Source: Romboutsia timonensis
GTDB taxonomy: Bacteria > Bacillota > Clostridia > Peptostreptococcales > Peptostreptococcaceae
DNA: 64,000 nt
Reading direction: 5' to 3'
Assembly (NCBI RefSeq): GCF_900106845.1
Contig: NZ_LT629850.1
Location: forward strand, 772,257-836,256
The stretch's first letter is position 1; the number at the start of each line of letters is the position of its first letter. The translations under genes were made by a program, and so were the position numbers. Shown piece after piece: positions 8,482 through 17,701 of the stretch. A model generated the notes under the pieces. It was given only the letters and a program-made list of their open reading frames with translations. It was not told the origin of the DNA and made no database searches.

Positions 8482-10146
8482 TTATTTTCCAGGTTTGAAA
8501 GAGCTCTTTAATGGTACAACTCTATTAAATACTAATTTATCATCTGTAGTATATTTTGTATCAACAGAGAAGAATCCATTTCTTACAAATTGGAACTTAT
8601 CTAATGGTTTTGCATCTTTTATTTGAGTAGGCTCAGCAAATCCTTGTAATATTTCCATAGAGTTTGGATTTATTTGCTCTAAGAAGTGCTTTCCTTCATT
8701 TTCTGGAGCATCATCAAGTATTAATGGCTCATATAATCTAAATTCACAAGGAATAGCAGTATTTGCTTCTACCCAGTGTATAGTAGATTTTACTTTACGT
8801 CCTGTAAATCCTGAACCACTCTTAGTTTCTGGGTCGTAAGTACAATGTACTTCAACTACATTTCCGTCTTCATCTTTTATAACATCAGTACACTTAACAA
8901 AGTAAGCTCCCTTTAAACGAACTTCATTTCCTGGGAATAATCTGAAGTATTTCTTAATAGGTTCTTCCATAAAGTCTTCTTGTTCGATATATAATTCTCT
9001 ACCAAATGGTACTAATCTAGTTCCTTTAGTTTCATCTTTTGCATTATTTTCAAGTTCAATCATTTCTGTTTGACCTTCTGGGTAGTTAGTTATAACTAAC
9101 TTAAGTGGATTTAAAATACCCATAGCAAGAGGAGCTTTAGTTTGTAAGTCTTCTCTTACGAAGAAATCAAGCATTTGACTATCAACTTTTGAATCAGCTT
9201 TAGATACACCAATTTCTGAACAGAACTTACGTATAGCATCAGCAGTATATCCTCTACGTCTAAATCCTGATATAGTAGGCATACGAGGGTCATCCCATCC
9301 ATCAGTAACTCCTTCATCAACAAGTTGCTTTAATTTTCTCTTACTCATAACAGTGTTTGTAAGGTTAAGTCTAGCAAACTCTATTTGTCTTGGAGTAGCT
9401 TCCATTTCACACTCTCTAACAACCCAATCATATAAAGGTCTTTGGTCTTCGAATTCTAAAGTACATATAGAGTGAGTTATTTTTTCTATAGCATCTTCTA
9501 GTGGATGAGCAAATGCATACATTGGGTATATACACCACTTATCTCCAGTATTGTGATGAGTAGAATGAGCGATTCTATATATTACAGGGTCTCTAAAGTT
9601 TATGTTAGGAGAAGACATATCTATTTTAGCTCTAAGTACTTTTTCTCCATCTTTAAATTCTCCGTTTTTCATTTTTTCAAATAGTTCTAAGTTTTCTTCA
9701 ACCGATCTATTTCTGTAAGGACTTTCTTTACCTGGTTCAGTTAAAGTACCACGATATTCTCTCATTTCTTCAGAAGTTAAGTCACATACATAAGCTTTAC
9801 CTTTTTTTATTAAAAGAACAGCTCTATTGTACATTTCTTCAAAGTAGTCAGATGCAAAGTATAGGTTGTCCCAATCAAATCCTAACCATTTAACATCTTC
9901 TTTTATAGAATTTACGTATTCTACATCTTCTTTTAATGGGTTTGTATCATCAAATCTTAAATTAACTTTTCCGTTAAATTCTTTCGCAAGTCCAAAATTT
10001 AAGCATATACTTTTGGCATGTCCGATATGTAAGTAACCATTTGGTTCAGGTGGAAAACGAGTTATAATGCTATCATGTTTTCCTGTTTCTAAATCATTTA
10101 TAACAATGTTTTTTATAAAGTTAGATGAATTAGTTTCATTTGACAT
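8482..10146 (-). CDS. glnS: glutaminyl-tRNA synthetase
   Basis: A 554-residue class I aminoacyl-tRNA synthetase, the normal length for GlnRS. The N-terminus reads [17 protein letters not shown], with HIGH at residues 40-43, and the KMSKS loop appears as VMSKRKL. The C-terminal half has the two beta-barrel anticodon-binding domains of the GlnRS/GluRS group, ending in the FQFVRNGFF segment typical of GlnRS. It charges tRNA-Gln directly in the cytoplasm. GAGGT precedes the ATG by about 8 bases. No T-box antiterminator sequence was found upstream, so regulation is not evident. The call is certain. Confidence 0.97.
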   Translation of the reverse strand: MSNETNSSNFIKNIVINDLETGKHDSIITRFPPEPNGYLHIGHAKSICLNFGLAKEFNGKVNLRFDDTNPLKEDVEYVNSIKEDVKWLGFDWDNLYFASDYFEEMYNRAVLLIKKGKAYVCDLTSEEMREYRGTLTEPGKESPYRNRSVEENLELFEKMKNGEFKDGEKVLRAKIDMSSPNINFRDPVIYRIAHSTHHNTGDKWCIYPMYAFAHPLEDAIEKITHSICTLEFEDQRPLYDWVVRECEMEATPRQIEFARLNLTNTVMSKRKLKQLVDEGVTDGWDDPRMPTISGFRRRGYTADAIRKFCSEIGVSKADSKVDSQMLDFFVREDLQTKAPLAMGILNPLKLVITNYPEGQTEMIELENNAKDETKGTRLVPFGRELYIEQEDFMEEPIKKYFRLFPGNEVRLKGAYFVKCTDVIKDEDGNVVEVHCTYDPETKSGSGFTGRKVKSTIHWVEANTAIPCEFRLYEPLILDDAPENEGKHFLEQINPNSMEILQGFAEPTQIKDAKPLDKFQFVRNGFFSVDTKYTTDDKLVFNRVVPLKSSFKPGK

Positions 10147-10594
10147 TATATAATACCTCTCAATTTATTAAATTTCTATATAGTACATAAAGGGTACTAT
10201 AATACATATTATTAATTTTAATCTAAGATTAATAAAAAATAAAGACATAATTACTCTATATTAATAAGAAAATAGTTAACAAACACTATATTTAAGATTA
10301 TTGTACAAATTTTAAAAAAATATGACTGTAAAATGAAAAAGGAAATAATATTTTAGGAAATAAATACCATTTACAACAAACGGTAACATTATTATAATAG
10401 AAAGTCAGTATAAATATATAATGGTTTAGAAAATATTAAAATAAAAAATAATATCATAATTATAGACTTACAAATAGAAATTAATAATCTATTTAATTTA
10501 TGAATAAATACAACATAAATAAATAGGTTGTAATTTTATATATAATATGATATAATGAATTAGTTGTACTAAAAATCAAAGAGGGGGGAAGACT
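10147..10594. other. gene-free divergent intergenic region
   Basis: About 450 bases between glnS and the papain-like gene, which diverge. The only structure I can support is the sigma-A-type promoter for the rightward gene (10528-10556). No T-box, riboswitch or small gene is recognisable. Confidence 0.5.
10528..10556 (+). promoter_or_regulatory. sigma-A-type promoter of the papain-like gene
   Basis: TTGTAA (10528-10533) and TATAAT (10551-10556) are separated by exactly 17 bases, about 40 bases before the start codon at 10595. In such AT-rich DNA chance matches occur, but spacing, hexamers and position all agree. Confidence 0.55.
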
Positions 10595-11161
10595 ATGAAG
10601 AAGATATATATAGTTACTACATTTACAGGTACGCTTTTATCTTGCTTAATTAGAAATATAAGTAAAACCCCATACGCACATGTATCTATAGCTTTAAATG
10701 AATATTTAAGGCCTATGTATTCTTTTGGAAGATTAAATCCTAAAACACCAATATTTGCAGGATTTGTAGAAGAAAATATAAATGAAGGGTTATACGCTAT
10801 AAGAACTAATACTATGTGTAGAGTGTACTCATTAATGGTAACAGAAAGACAGTATGAAAAGTTAAAAGAGAATATAGATAATGTTAGTATTAATAGAAAA
10901 CAATATGTATATGATGTAAAAGCTCTTGTATACTTATCTGTAAATAAACCTAGAAAAAAAGACTATAAATATGTATGTTCTCACTTTGTGGCAGATATGC
11001 TAAAAAGAAGTGAGATAAATATATTAGATAAAGAGCCTCATCAAGTTAGGCCAAATGATTTTTATGATTTAAATGAGTTAGAGTTAGAATATGAAGGATT
11101 ACTATCTAATTATTATGAAAAGGATAAAGTTCATAATATTGGAGACGTTGTAAAAATATAA
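10595..11161 (+). CDS. permuted papain-fold (NlpC/P60-like, YiiX/YycO type) protein
   Basis: A 188-residue protein without a signal peptide. The order of motifs is that of permuted papain-like hydrolases: an early catalytic His in PYAHVSIAL (His29) and a late Cys in YVCSHFVADML (Cys128). This fold group includes YiiX, YycO and acyltransferase-like members that cleave or form amide and thioester bonds. Absence of a signal sequence argues against a cell-wall hydrolase acting outside. RBS AGAGGGGGGA is very strong. The gene is monocistronic with its own promoter and terminator. Substrate unknown. Confidence 0.6.
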   Translation: MKKIYIVTTFTGTLLSCLIRNISKTPYAHVSIALNEYLRPMYSFGRLNPKTPIFAGFVEENINEGLYAIRTNTMCRVYSLMVTERQYEKLKENIDNVSINRKQYVYDVKALVYLSVNKPRKKDYKYVCSHFVADMLKRSEINILDKEPHQVRPNDFYDLNELELEYEGLLSNYYEKDKVHNIGDVVKI

Positions 11162-11203
11162 AATAAACACCTCTTAAATACTTAAGGGGTGTTTATTTTT
11201 TTA
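11162..11203 (+). terminator. terminator after the papain-like gene
   Basis: AAATAAACACC and CTTAA pair with TTAAG and GGTGTTTATTT, followed by a long T run. Confidence 0.85.
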
Positions 11204-11257
11204 CAAAATATGTATATAATAGTAATAATAACTAATTGTGGGTGAAAGGAGTACAAA

Positions 11258-12901
11258 ATGAAAAGATTCATACAGAGCTATGCAGTAGCAGCTATTATAG
11301 TAGCTATATATGCTTTTATTAAATTGCCAGTATTAAGACTAGATTTCTTATCTTTTATTTCAGTTTTAATAATATTCTTTGGGATAGCTGGGATATTAGA
11401 TATGATGCTAGATAGAGGCGAGCATACATCTAAATTAGCAAAATATAACTTTGGAATAGCTATTGTATTAATAATTTTTAATATAGTAGCACCATTTATA
11501 ACTTCATCACCAATATTACATGCAAAAGCATACAGAAACTTAATAGGTGAAGTTAAAGAAAGTAAATTTACAAAAGATGTAAGTCCTGTAAGTGTATCAG
11601 ATATTCGTTTAGTTGACGAAGATATGGCTATGAGACTTGGAGATAAAAAAATTGGTGAAGATCCAGCCCTTGGAAGTGTTGCTAAACTTGGACAGTTTCA
11701 TATACAAAATGTAAATGGAGAATTATACTGGGTTGCACCACTTGTACATAGAGATATAATAAAATGGATAACATCACTTGATGGTACTGATGGATATGTA
11801 ATGGTATCGGCAAGTAATCCTCAAGATGTTAGATTAGTTCAAGAGATAGATAAAAAGCCGGTAAAAATAGTTTATCAACCAGAAGCATACTTCTTACAAG
11901 ACCTTCATAGACATATGTATTTAAAAGGAATTGTAAATGCAGGTATGACAGATTTTACATTTGAAATAGATGATGATGGTAATCCATATTGGGTAACTAC
12001 TTTATATGAACATAAAGTAGGATATAGTGGAGCAAATGCTATAGGAGTAGCTACTGTTAATGCATCAACTGGAGAAACTAAAAGATATTCTATAAAAGAT
12101 GCTCCAAAATGGATTGATAGAATACAACCTGAATCATTTGTTGTAGATCAGATAAATGACTGGGGATTATATGTTAAAGGATTCTTAAACTCAGTTATAT
12201 CGGAAGAAGGAGTACTTGTTGCAACAGAAGGTACATCTTTAGTATATGGAACTGATGGAAAAGCATATTGGTATACTGGAATAACTTCAGCAGGTGGAGA
12301 TGAATCAACTATTGGATTTATGTTAGTTGATACACGTACTAAAGAAGCTAAGCTTTATAAACAGCCTGGAGCTACAGAAACAGCAGCAATGACTTCAGCT
12401 GAAGGTAAAGTACAAGAGAAAAACTATCAAGCTACTTTCCCTGTAATGTATAACATACTTGGAAAACCAACATATGTAATGTCATTAAAGGATAAAGCAG
12501 GTCTTGTTAAAATGGTTTCATTTGTATCAGTTGAAGATTATAGTGTATTAGGTCTTGGTGAAAACAAAGAAGAAGCTTTAAGAAACTATAGAGAAGCATT
12601 AGCATCAAAAGGTAATTCTATAAAGCTTGAAAATGATGAAACACAGCAAACTATAGAAGGTACTATAACAAGAATAAATCAAGATGTTCAAAGTGGTAAT
12701 ACATTCTATTATTTAACAATAGATACTGATACTTCAAGAATATTTAATGCAATGTCTAAAGTATCATCAGAGCTTCCTTTAACTCAAGTTGGAGATAAAG
12801 TTAAGTTATCTTATCAAAAAGAAGCAAAGGGATTAGTTGATATAAATGAATTTGATAATTTAAATATTTTAAATGTTGAAGTAGATACAACTAAACAATA
12901 A
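11258..12901 (+). CDS. membrane-anchored protein with large beta-rich domain, unknown function
   Basis: A 547-residue protein. Residues 5-25, 30-48 and 66-85 are hydrophobic, giving three membrane passes and probably placing the remaining 450 residues outside the cell. That portion alternates short strands and turns. It includes segments such as VNGELYWVAPL, DDDGNPYWVTTLYEH and TDGKAYWYTGIT, whose repeated G-x-x-Y-W pattern (three times, about 140, 235 and 330) suggests an internally repeated beta domain. ATVNASTGETKRYSI resembles a PepSY-like strand-turn. I know similar proteins only as uncharacterised Firmicute proteins. Strong RBS AAAGGAG; monocistronic, ending at a terminator. Confidence 0.6.
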   Translation: MKRFIQSYAVAAIIVAIYAFIKLPVLRLDFLSFISVLIIFFGIAGILDMMLDRGEHTSKLAKYNFGIAIVLIIFNIVAPFITSSPILHAKAYRNLIGEVKESKFTKDVSPVSVSDIRLVDEDMAMRLGDKKIGEDPALGSVAKLGQFHIQNVNGELYWVAPLVHRDIIKWITSLDGTDGYVMVSASNPQDVRLVQEIDKKPVKIVYQPEAYFLQDLHRHMYLKGIVNAGMTDFTFEIDDDGNPYWVTTLYEHKVGYSGANAIGVATVNASTGETKRYSIKDAPKWIDRIQPESFVVDQINDWGLYVKGFLNSVISEEGVLVATEGTSLVYGTDGKAYWYTGITSAGGDESTIGFMLVDTRTKEAKLYKQPGATETAAMTSAEGKVQEKNYQATFPVMYNILGKPTYVMSLKDKAGLVKMVSFVSVEDYSVLGLGENKEEALRNYREALASKGNSIKLENDETQQTIEGTITRINQDVQSGNTFYYLTIDTDTSRIFNAMSKVSSELPLTQVGDKVKLSYQKEAKGLVDINEFDNLNILNVEVDTTKQ

Positions 12902-12907
12902 TTAATT

Positions 12908-12938
12908 AAAAATCGCATTTTATATGCGATTTTTTTGT
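12908..12938 (+). terminator. terminator after the large membrane protein gene
   Basis: AAATCGCAT / ATGCGATTT hairpin with a seven-T tail. Confidence 0.85.
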
Positions 12939-12980
12939 GTTTAAAGTTATTTATAGTATTAAAAAGTGTTTATAAATTTT

Positions 12981-13075
12981 AAGTGTAAGTAATATCAATA
13001 TACTTATATTAACACAAAAAAGATTTTGAAATACTTAGCCAACGCAGTAGCTTAAGTGAAGCTAATTTTTTTATC
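12981..13075 (+). repeat. dispersed structured repeat, degenerate copy 1
   Basis: This copy shares the 5' block GTAAGTAATATCAAT (near 12985), the middle block AAAAAAGATTTTGA and a T-run 3' end preceded by GTGAAGCTAA with copies at 15426, 17545 and 23108. Its central GC-rich part has decayed. It lies in the gap before the wHTH gene. Confidence 0.55.
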
Positions 13076-13153
13076 AAAACTGTAAATTTTAAAGGACTAG
13101 TTTAATATATTGATACTATAACCAATAAATAATAACTTCGAGGAGATTTTGAC

Positions 13154-13765
13154 ATGATGGTAGGAGTAGAAAAAGAGATATTAATACTAGTTAGCAAGAT
13201 TAGATGTATAACAGAATCACAAGTTGGAAAGTTTTTTGGGACAAGAAAAAGATATGCTAGAAAACCATTTAAAAAGACATTGAGAAAGATGTGTAATGAG
13301 TATACTTTAAGAAAATATCCTTGCAATCTAAATTACTCCGGGTATAGGGAGAATACTTATATATACTATTTAAATGGAAGTAAAATGTATAAAGGCAAAG
13401 AGCTACTTAAAGTAGTACTTGGTTCAGAGTTAGCCATAAAGCTTGAAACTGGAGGATATAAAGTAAGACGTTTTTATAGAAATGTTAAAGTAGATAACTT
13501 AACATATGATTTATTTGTAGAGTATGTGGACAATTATAATGATATAAAACAAATCTTAGTTGATATAAACTTAGATGAAAATTTCAATATATTTAAGTAT
13601 GATAAGATTGAAGAAAAAATAGAAAAATCAACTATACCATTCTTTGAAGTTCCTAAAATATTAGTAGTAACTAAAAATAACAAAGATATAAAAGTCCCAG
13701 ATAAATTAGATTTAGATATAGACTTTGTTGATATAAACTTAAGTAAACTTTTTAAGGTAATATAA
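13154..13765 (+). CDS. winged-helix protein resembling the replication-relaxation family
   Basis: A 203-residue protein. Residues 1-65 (KEILILVSKIRCITESQVGK and a following basic segment KRYARKPFKKTLRKM) look like a winged helix that binds DNA. The C-terminal half, with YDLFVEYVDNYNDIKQILVDI and PKILVVTKNNKD, has the strand pattern of a restriction-endonuclease-like fold. Together this resembles replication-relaxation (PF13814) proteins found on plasmids and integrated elements. No other mobility gene is near, so it may be a leftover of a mobile element or a domesticated gene. AGGAG lies 8 bases before the ATG. Assignment tentative. Confidence 0.45.
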   Translation: MMVGVEKEILILVSKIRCITESQVGKFFGTRKRYARKPFKKTLRKMCNEYTLRKYPCNLNYSGYRENTYIYYLNGSKMYKGKELLKVVLGSELAIKLETGGYKVRRFYRNVKVDNLTYDLFVEYVDNYNDIKQILVDINLDENFNIFKYDKIEEKIEKSTIPFFEVPKILVVTKNNKDIKVPDKLDLDIDFVDINLSKLFKVI

Positions 13766-13805
13766 GTTTCACTTTTAAATAGATAGGTAAAATTTCTAAA
13801 ATAAT

Positions 13806-13846
13806 AAAATCTATAATTATTCTTATAATAATAATTATAGATTTTA
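13806..13846 (+). terminator. terminator after the winged-helix gene
   Basis: A 16-bp stem AAAATCTATAATTATT / AATAATTATAGATTTT with a short loop, about 40 bases past the stop codon. Confidence 0.7.
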
Positions 13847-13973
13847 TTATTTTAAAGATTAATTTAAGAACTAACTTAAAATGAGATTTGCTTTATAGAT
13901 TTTATAACATAAATATTAAAAAAATGTAAATTATAATATTAATATTTAAATAAAATCTATGTGAGGTGAGTAT

Positions 13974-15224
13974 ATGGGAGAGATGAACACAGCTGCAATA
14001 AGTGCTAATGAACTAGTGCTTATAATGTCGTCTATCGGTGTACTTGGAGTAATAGGAGGATGGATTGGAGAAAAATTAAATATACCAGATGTTGTAATAT
14101 ATTTAATTTTAGGAGTATTATTTGGTCCTGTATTTTTAAATCTGGTAAATATAGATTCATTTCCTGTAGTAAATGAAATAATATTAACTTTTGGATCTGC
14201 TTTTATATTATATGAAGGTGGTAGAGAGATAAAGTTTAAGGTATTAAATGAAGTTAAAGTAAGTGTAGGATTACTTGCTTCTTTAGGCGTGTTTATTACT
14301 GCAGCAATAGTTGGCTTAACTACTTATTATGTATTTAAGTTACCACCAGGTCCAAGTTTATTATTAGGTGCAACTATAGCATCTACTGACCCAGCAGCCC
14401 TTATACCAGTATTTAAAAAAATACCTATTAAAAATAGATTAAAGCAAACTGTAATTAGTGAATCTGCATTTAATGATGCATTTGGAGCAATATTATTTAC
14501 ATCTATACTTACAAGTATAACTTTAAGTAAAAGTAGTGGATTATTATCAATATCATTAGAATTAATATTTATGATACTTATTGGTGTTTTAGTTGGTACA
14601 ATAGTAGCTTTGATAGGTGTATCTTTATCATCAGATAAAAGGTATGGGATATTTCATGACTATGCTCCTATAATATCTATAGTTATAGTTGTATTTGCAT
14701 ATGAAATATCAGAAAGACTAGGTGGAAGTGGATATATGTCTGTATTCGTTTCTGGCCTTGTAGCAGGGAATAAGAAAAAATTTGGTCTATGGGTACCTGA
14801 TGAAAATTATGTAGCAGGACTTCATTTTAGAGAAAATATTGCAACTTTAGCAAGAATGTCTATATTTATAATATTAGGAACTCATTTAGACTTAAATAGC
14901 TTATTAAAATATGGATTAAAATCAGTAATAATAGTCCTGGTACTTATGTTTGTAGCTAGACCAATAGTAGTGTTAGTTTGTACATTATTTGATAGAAAAG
15001 CATCTTGGTCTAAAAATGAAAAATTATTTATGATGTGGGTAAGAGAGACTGGTGTAATACCTGCAGCACTTTCTGGTATTATAGTATCTACAAAAGTACC
15101 TGGATATGAAGTTATTTCATCAGTTGTGTTTATGACCATAATAATAACTCTTTTAGTACAAGCTAGTACTACTAAGATAGTTGCACAAAAGTTGGATGTA
15201 TTAGAAGATGAAAATATAGGTTAG
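13974..15224 (+). CDS. cation:proton antiporter (CPA1/NhaP-like)
   Basis: A 416-residue integral membrane protein with about 12 hydrophobic segments. The CPA1 hallmarks are present: GxxLGEKLNIPDVVIYLILG near residue 25-45, the STDPAALIPVF turn near residue 138, and the ESAFNDAFGAI segment near residue 163 with the ion-binding Asp. It lacks a C-terminal TrkA or CNMP regulatory domain. Such proteins exchange Na+ or K+ for H+ across the cytoplasmic membrane for pH and salt homeostasis. GAGGTGAG precedes the ATG. Monocistronic. Family sure, ion specificity unknown. Confidence 0.88.
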   Translation: MGEMNTAAISANELVLIMSSIGVLGVIGGWIGEKLNIPDVVIYLILGVLFGPVFLNLVNIDSFPVVNEIILTFGSAFILYEGGREIKFKVLNEVKVSVGLLASLGVFITAAIVGLTTYYVFKLPPGPSLLLGATIASTDPAALIPVFKKIPIKNRLKQTVISESAFNDAFGAILFTSILTSITLSKSSGLLSISLELIFMILIGVLVGTIVALIGVSLSSDKRYGIFHDYAPIISIVIVVFAYEISERLGGSGYMSVFVSGLVAGNKKKFGLWVPDENYVAGLHFRENIATLARMSIFIILGTHLDLNSLLKYGLKSVIIVLVLMFVARPIVVLVCTLFDRKASWSKNEKLFMMWVRETGVIPAALSGIIVSTKVPGYEVISSVVFMTIIITLLVQASTTKIVAQKLDVLEDENIG

Positions 15225-15297
15225 AGTATTTGTTTAAAATTTAATTTTATTATAAAGAATATAGACTTATTACTATTTTAAAATATTACTTAAAATT

Positions 15298-15342
15298 AAA
15301 AATGAGTATCTGTAAAATTACTTCTACAGATACTCATTTTTA
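15298..15342 (+). terminator. terminator of the antiporter gene
   Basis: A 17-bp perfect stem AAAATGAGTATCTGTA / TACAGATACTCATTTT with a ten-base loop and T-rich tail. Confidence 0.85.
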
Positions 15343-15425
15343 GATTTAAGATAAAAAATAATGATTATATTATTTTTTTACGCTTAAGGATATTATAATA
15401 TTTAAAAAAATGTGGATAACTTCTG

Positions 15426-15526
15426 AATGTAAGTAATATCAATCAACTGGTTTTGAGCGTAAAAAAGATTTTGAGCAACGGACGAAGTCGTTGGCGACAT
15501 GAGCGAAGCGAATTTTTTATTATCAC
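15426..15526 (+). repeat. dispersed structured repeat, short copy 2
   Basis: It begins with the shared GTAAGTAATATCAAT block and ends in GAGCGAAGCGAATTTTTT. The core TTTTGAGCAACGGA is identical to the first part of the longer copies 3 and 4. It then jumps to CGAAGTCGTTGGCGACATGA, as if the inner stem of the long form were deleted. The core can fold as a hairpin and is GC-rich against an AT-rich background. Confidence 0.75.
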
Positions 15527-15713
15527 TAACAGTAATTTAAAATATACTAAGTTGACATTTTTACTTAAATAATTACATTAATATATAGTTAAATAATATT
15601 AATTTTACAGGGAATATTAAATATACTATAATAATTAAGGAGTTTATCTAAAAAACTACATTTTTCTCCATTAAACTAAAAAATATGATAAAATTTATAT
15701 ATGGAGGTATTTT

Positions 15714-16358
15714 ATGAAATATAAGAATATATTAATAATTATGATTATAACAATACTTTTTACAGGATGTTCAGCATTTAAAAAAGATGAATTGCTTAAT
15801 GAAGGTAAGTTAGCTTTAGAAAAACATGAATATACAAAAGCACAAGAACTTTTATCTCAGGCTTTAACTGCAGATAGCACAAATGAAAATGCAAGAAGTA
15901 TGTATATACAAGCTGTAAAAATGAAAGATGCAGCTGAATATGAAGAAAAGAAAAATTATGATAAGGCTATAGCATGTTTAGAGGCTATAGAAAATTTAAA
16001 AGGTGGTTCATCAGATATAAAAAATGAAGCATCTAAAAAGAAAAAAGAGCTTATAAAGTTAAATGAAGAATATAAAAAAGCACAAGAAGAAAGAAAAGAA
16101 AATGCAAAAGATGCATCAAGTCAAGGTCAGTATAAATTAGAACAAGATGCAATAAAGGAAAACCAAAAACAAGAAGCAATAAAAGAGGAAGAAGAACAAG
16201 CAACTCAAGAGGAAGAAAATAATCAACAAAATAATCAATCAGGAAATACTCAAGATGGTACTAGTCAAGAAAATACTGGGGATGTAATTCAAACTCCAAG
16301 TAATCAACAAAGTCAACCTGGACAAGTTCATCAACCACAACAACAGCCACAAGTGTAA
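15714..16358 (+). CDS. TPR-like lipoprotein with Gln-rich tail
   Basis: A 214-residue lipoprotein. The N-terminus is a lipoprotein signal peptide with lipobox ILFTGC (Cys19). Residues 25-100 form helical pairs such as EGKLALEKHEYTKAQELLSQAL and YEEKKNYDKAIACLEAI, which match tetratricopeptide repeats. Residues 100-160 are charged and probably coiled coil. The last 50 are Gln/Asn/Pro-rich and disordered. It would sit on the outer face of the cell membrane, perhaps as a scaffold for cell-wall or protein-folding complexes. GGAGG precedes the ATG. Single gene ending at a bidirectional terminator. Confidence 0.75.
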   Translation: MKYKNILIIMIITILFTGCSAFKKDELLNEGKLALEKHEYTKAQELLSQALTADSTNENARSMYIQAVKMKDAAEYEEKKNYDKAIACLEAIENLKGGSSDIKNEASKKKKELIKLNEEYKKAQEERKENAKDASSQGQYKLEQDAIKENQKQEAIKEEEEQATQEEENNQQNNQSGNTQDGTSQENTGDVIQTPSNQQSQPGQVHQPQQQPQV

Positions 16359-16380
16359 AATTTAATTAGTTTAATATATA

Positions 16381-16416
16381 AAAATAGTGCATCTATTAAA
16401 AGATGCACTATTTTTT
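16381..16416. terminator. bidirectional terminator between the lipoprotein and hydrolase genes
   Basis: AAAATAGTGCATCT / AGATGCACTATTTT stem with six-base loop and T run, between convergent genes. Confidence 0.85.
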
Positions 16417-16424
16417 ATATCGTA

Positions 16425-17372
16425 TTAATTTTCAATGTATTTTTCAAGGAAACTATTAACTGTTGACCAGTAAAGCTTAGGATTAACTAAATCTGAGTTA
16501 GCATGTTCTCCACCCTCTATAGTTAGCTTTTCTTTTTCTGAATTAGTTGCATTATACAGTTCATCCATCATATAATATGGAACAAAATCATCCTTATCTC
16601 CATGAAGATATAATATTGGAGTTGTTGATTTTTTTACTTGATTTATAGCTGAAGCATCATTTAAGCAATATCCAGCTCTTATATGTGTAACAACATCTGA
16701 AAAATTCATAATAGGAAAGGCTGGTAAATTAAATAATTGCTTAAGTTGATAGCTAAATTCATCATAAACTGATGTATATCCACAATCAGCAACAATAGCC
16801 TTTACATTAGATGGTAGCTTTTCTCCAGATACCATTAAAACAGTAGCAGATCCCATAGACGTTCCATGAAGAGCTATTTCAGAGTTTGGATTATTTTTAA
16901 CTATATAATTAATCCAACCAATTATATCAAGTCTATCATGCCATCCCATACCAATATAGTTTCCTTCACTAGTTCCGTGACTTCTTAAATCTGGAACTAA
17001 TACATTATATCCCATATTGTATAAATGCTTAGCTTTAGAACTTAATAATTTTCCTTCACTTGTATATCCATGTACTACAATAGCCCATTTATCAGTTTTA
17101 TTTTCATTTTTTACTTCGTATGCATGTAATTTTAAATTGTCAGATGAAGTTATATATGTATCTATATAATTAGAATCTTTTATAAGCCAGTTAACATCAG
17201 CTTCTACCTCTAGAGAAGTATCATCATCATCGTCGCCAAAAATCATATCCTTTGAAGTGAAAGGATTTAGTGCTAGGTTATAAAAATAGTTACCTACTAA
17301 TCCACCTACACCTAAAATTACTACTAATAGTAATATAGAAATCGTTAGTATTATTTTTTTCTTTTTGTTCAT
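16425..17372 (-). CDS. membrane-anchored alpha/beta hydrolase (YqkD-like)
   Basis: A 315-residue protein starting at MNKKKKI, with GGAG placed 7 bases upstream; an in-frame TTG two codons earlier is less likely. One N-terminal membrane helix (residues 7-30) tethers it. The alpha/beta hydrolase core shows the oxyanion loop HGYT (101-104), the nucleophile elbow GTSMGS with Ser172, an acid in GDKDDFVP and a His in EGGEHANSD. This arrangement matches serine hydrolases of the YqkD/Bem46 group, of broad or unknown ester specificity. The hydrolase domain is probably outside the cell. Single gene. Confidence 0.82.
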   Translation of the reverse strand: MNKKKKIILTISILLLVVILGVGGLVGNYFYNLALNPFTSKDMIFGDDDDDTSLEVEADVNWLIKDSNYIDTYITSSDNLKLHAYEVKNENKTDKWAIVVHGYTSEGKLLSSKAKHLYNMGYNVLVPDLRSHGTSEGNYIGMGWHDRLDIIGWINYIVKNNPNSEIALHGTSMGSATVLMVSGEKLPSNVKAIVADCGYTSVYDEFSYQLKQLFNLPAFPIMNFSDVVTHIRAGYCLNDASAINQVKKSTTPILYLHGDKDDFVPYYMMDELYNATNSEKEKLTIEGGEHANSDLVNPKLYWSTVNSFLEKYIEN

Positions 17373-17465
17373 GGTCAATCTCCTATTTGATGTATATTAT
17401 ATTACTATAATAATAGCTAAACAAAAATATTGCAAGTCAATTAATTCGACTATCGAAGTACTATA

Positions 17466-17497
17466 AAAAATATCTATCAATATTGATAGATATTTTT
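17466..17497 (-). terminator. terminator of the AI-2E permease gene
   Basis: A perfect 32-base palindrome, AAAAATATCTATCAAT and its complement, roughly 200 bases past the permease stop codon, with the repeat between. Confidence 0.7.
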
Positions 17498-17544
17498 ACG
17501 TACAAGTAAATTATGATATAAAATTTTTTGTTGATAACTTATAA

Positions 17545-17687
17545 ATATAAGTAATATCAATAACTTTAGAAACGTAAAAAATGATATTTTGAGCAACGGA
17601 TGTGACCGAAGCGGTAGCGAGTGTAATATCGTTGGCGACATGAAGTGTTTCGCCGACACGTAGCTCAAGCGTAGCGAATTTTTTATT
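17545..17687 (+). repeat. dispersed structured repeat, long copy 3
   Basis: It is nearly identical over about 130 bases to copy 4 at 23108. The order is TAAGTAATATCAAT, then AGAAACGTAAAAAATGA, TTTTGAGCAACGGATGTG, ACCGAAGCGGTAGCGAGTG, ATATCGTTGGCGACATGAAG, TTTCGCCGACACG, GCTCAAGCGTAGCGAATT and a T run. It can fold into an outer TTGAGC/GCTCAA stem, a CCG-AAG-CGG mini-hairpin and an 8-bp GTTGGCGA/TCGCCGAC hairpin with one G-T pair. Confidence 0.85.
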
Positions 17688-17701
17688 TAGAATATAAGAA
17701 G

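Larger units (their letters stand above)
15225..15713. other. intergenic region holding a terminator and repeat copy 2
   Basis: About 490 bases without a gene between the antiporter and the TPR lipoprotein. It contains the antiporter terminator (15298-15342) and one copy of the dispersed repeat (15426-15526). TTGACA at 15553-15558 is a possible -35 box, but a matching -10 at the right distance is not clear. Confidence 0.6.
17373..17701. other. intergenic region holding a terminator and repeat copy 3
   Basis: About 330 bases between two minus-strand genes. It contains the AI-2E gene's terminator (17466-17497) and the dispersed repeat at 17545-17687, so the repeat is probably transcribed in antisense as part of the permease 3' region. 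Confidence 0.6.

Noticed and set aside
10147-10400. T-box leader upstream of glnS
   Set aside because: The conserved TGGNACCGCG antiterminator sequence and a terminator hairpin are absent on the minus strand.
17477-17668. Open frame of 63 codons on the minus strand through repeat copy 3
   Set aside because: It is a translation of the structured repeat with no ribosome site, and the matching frame is not kept in the other copies.
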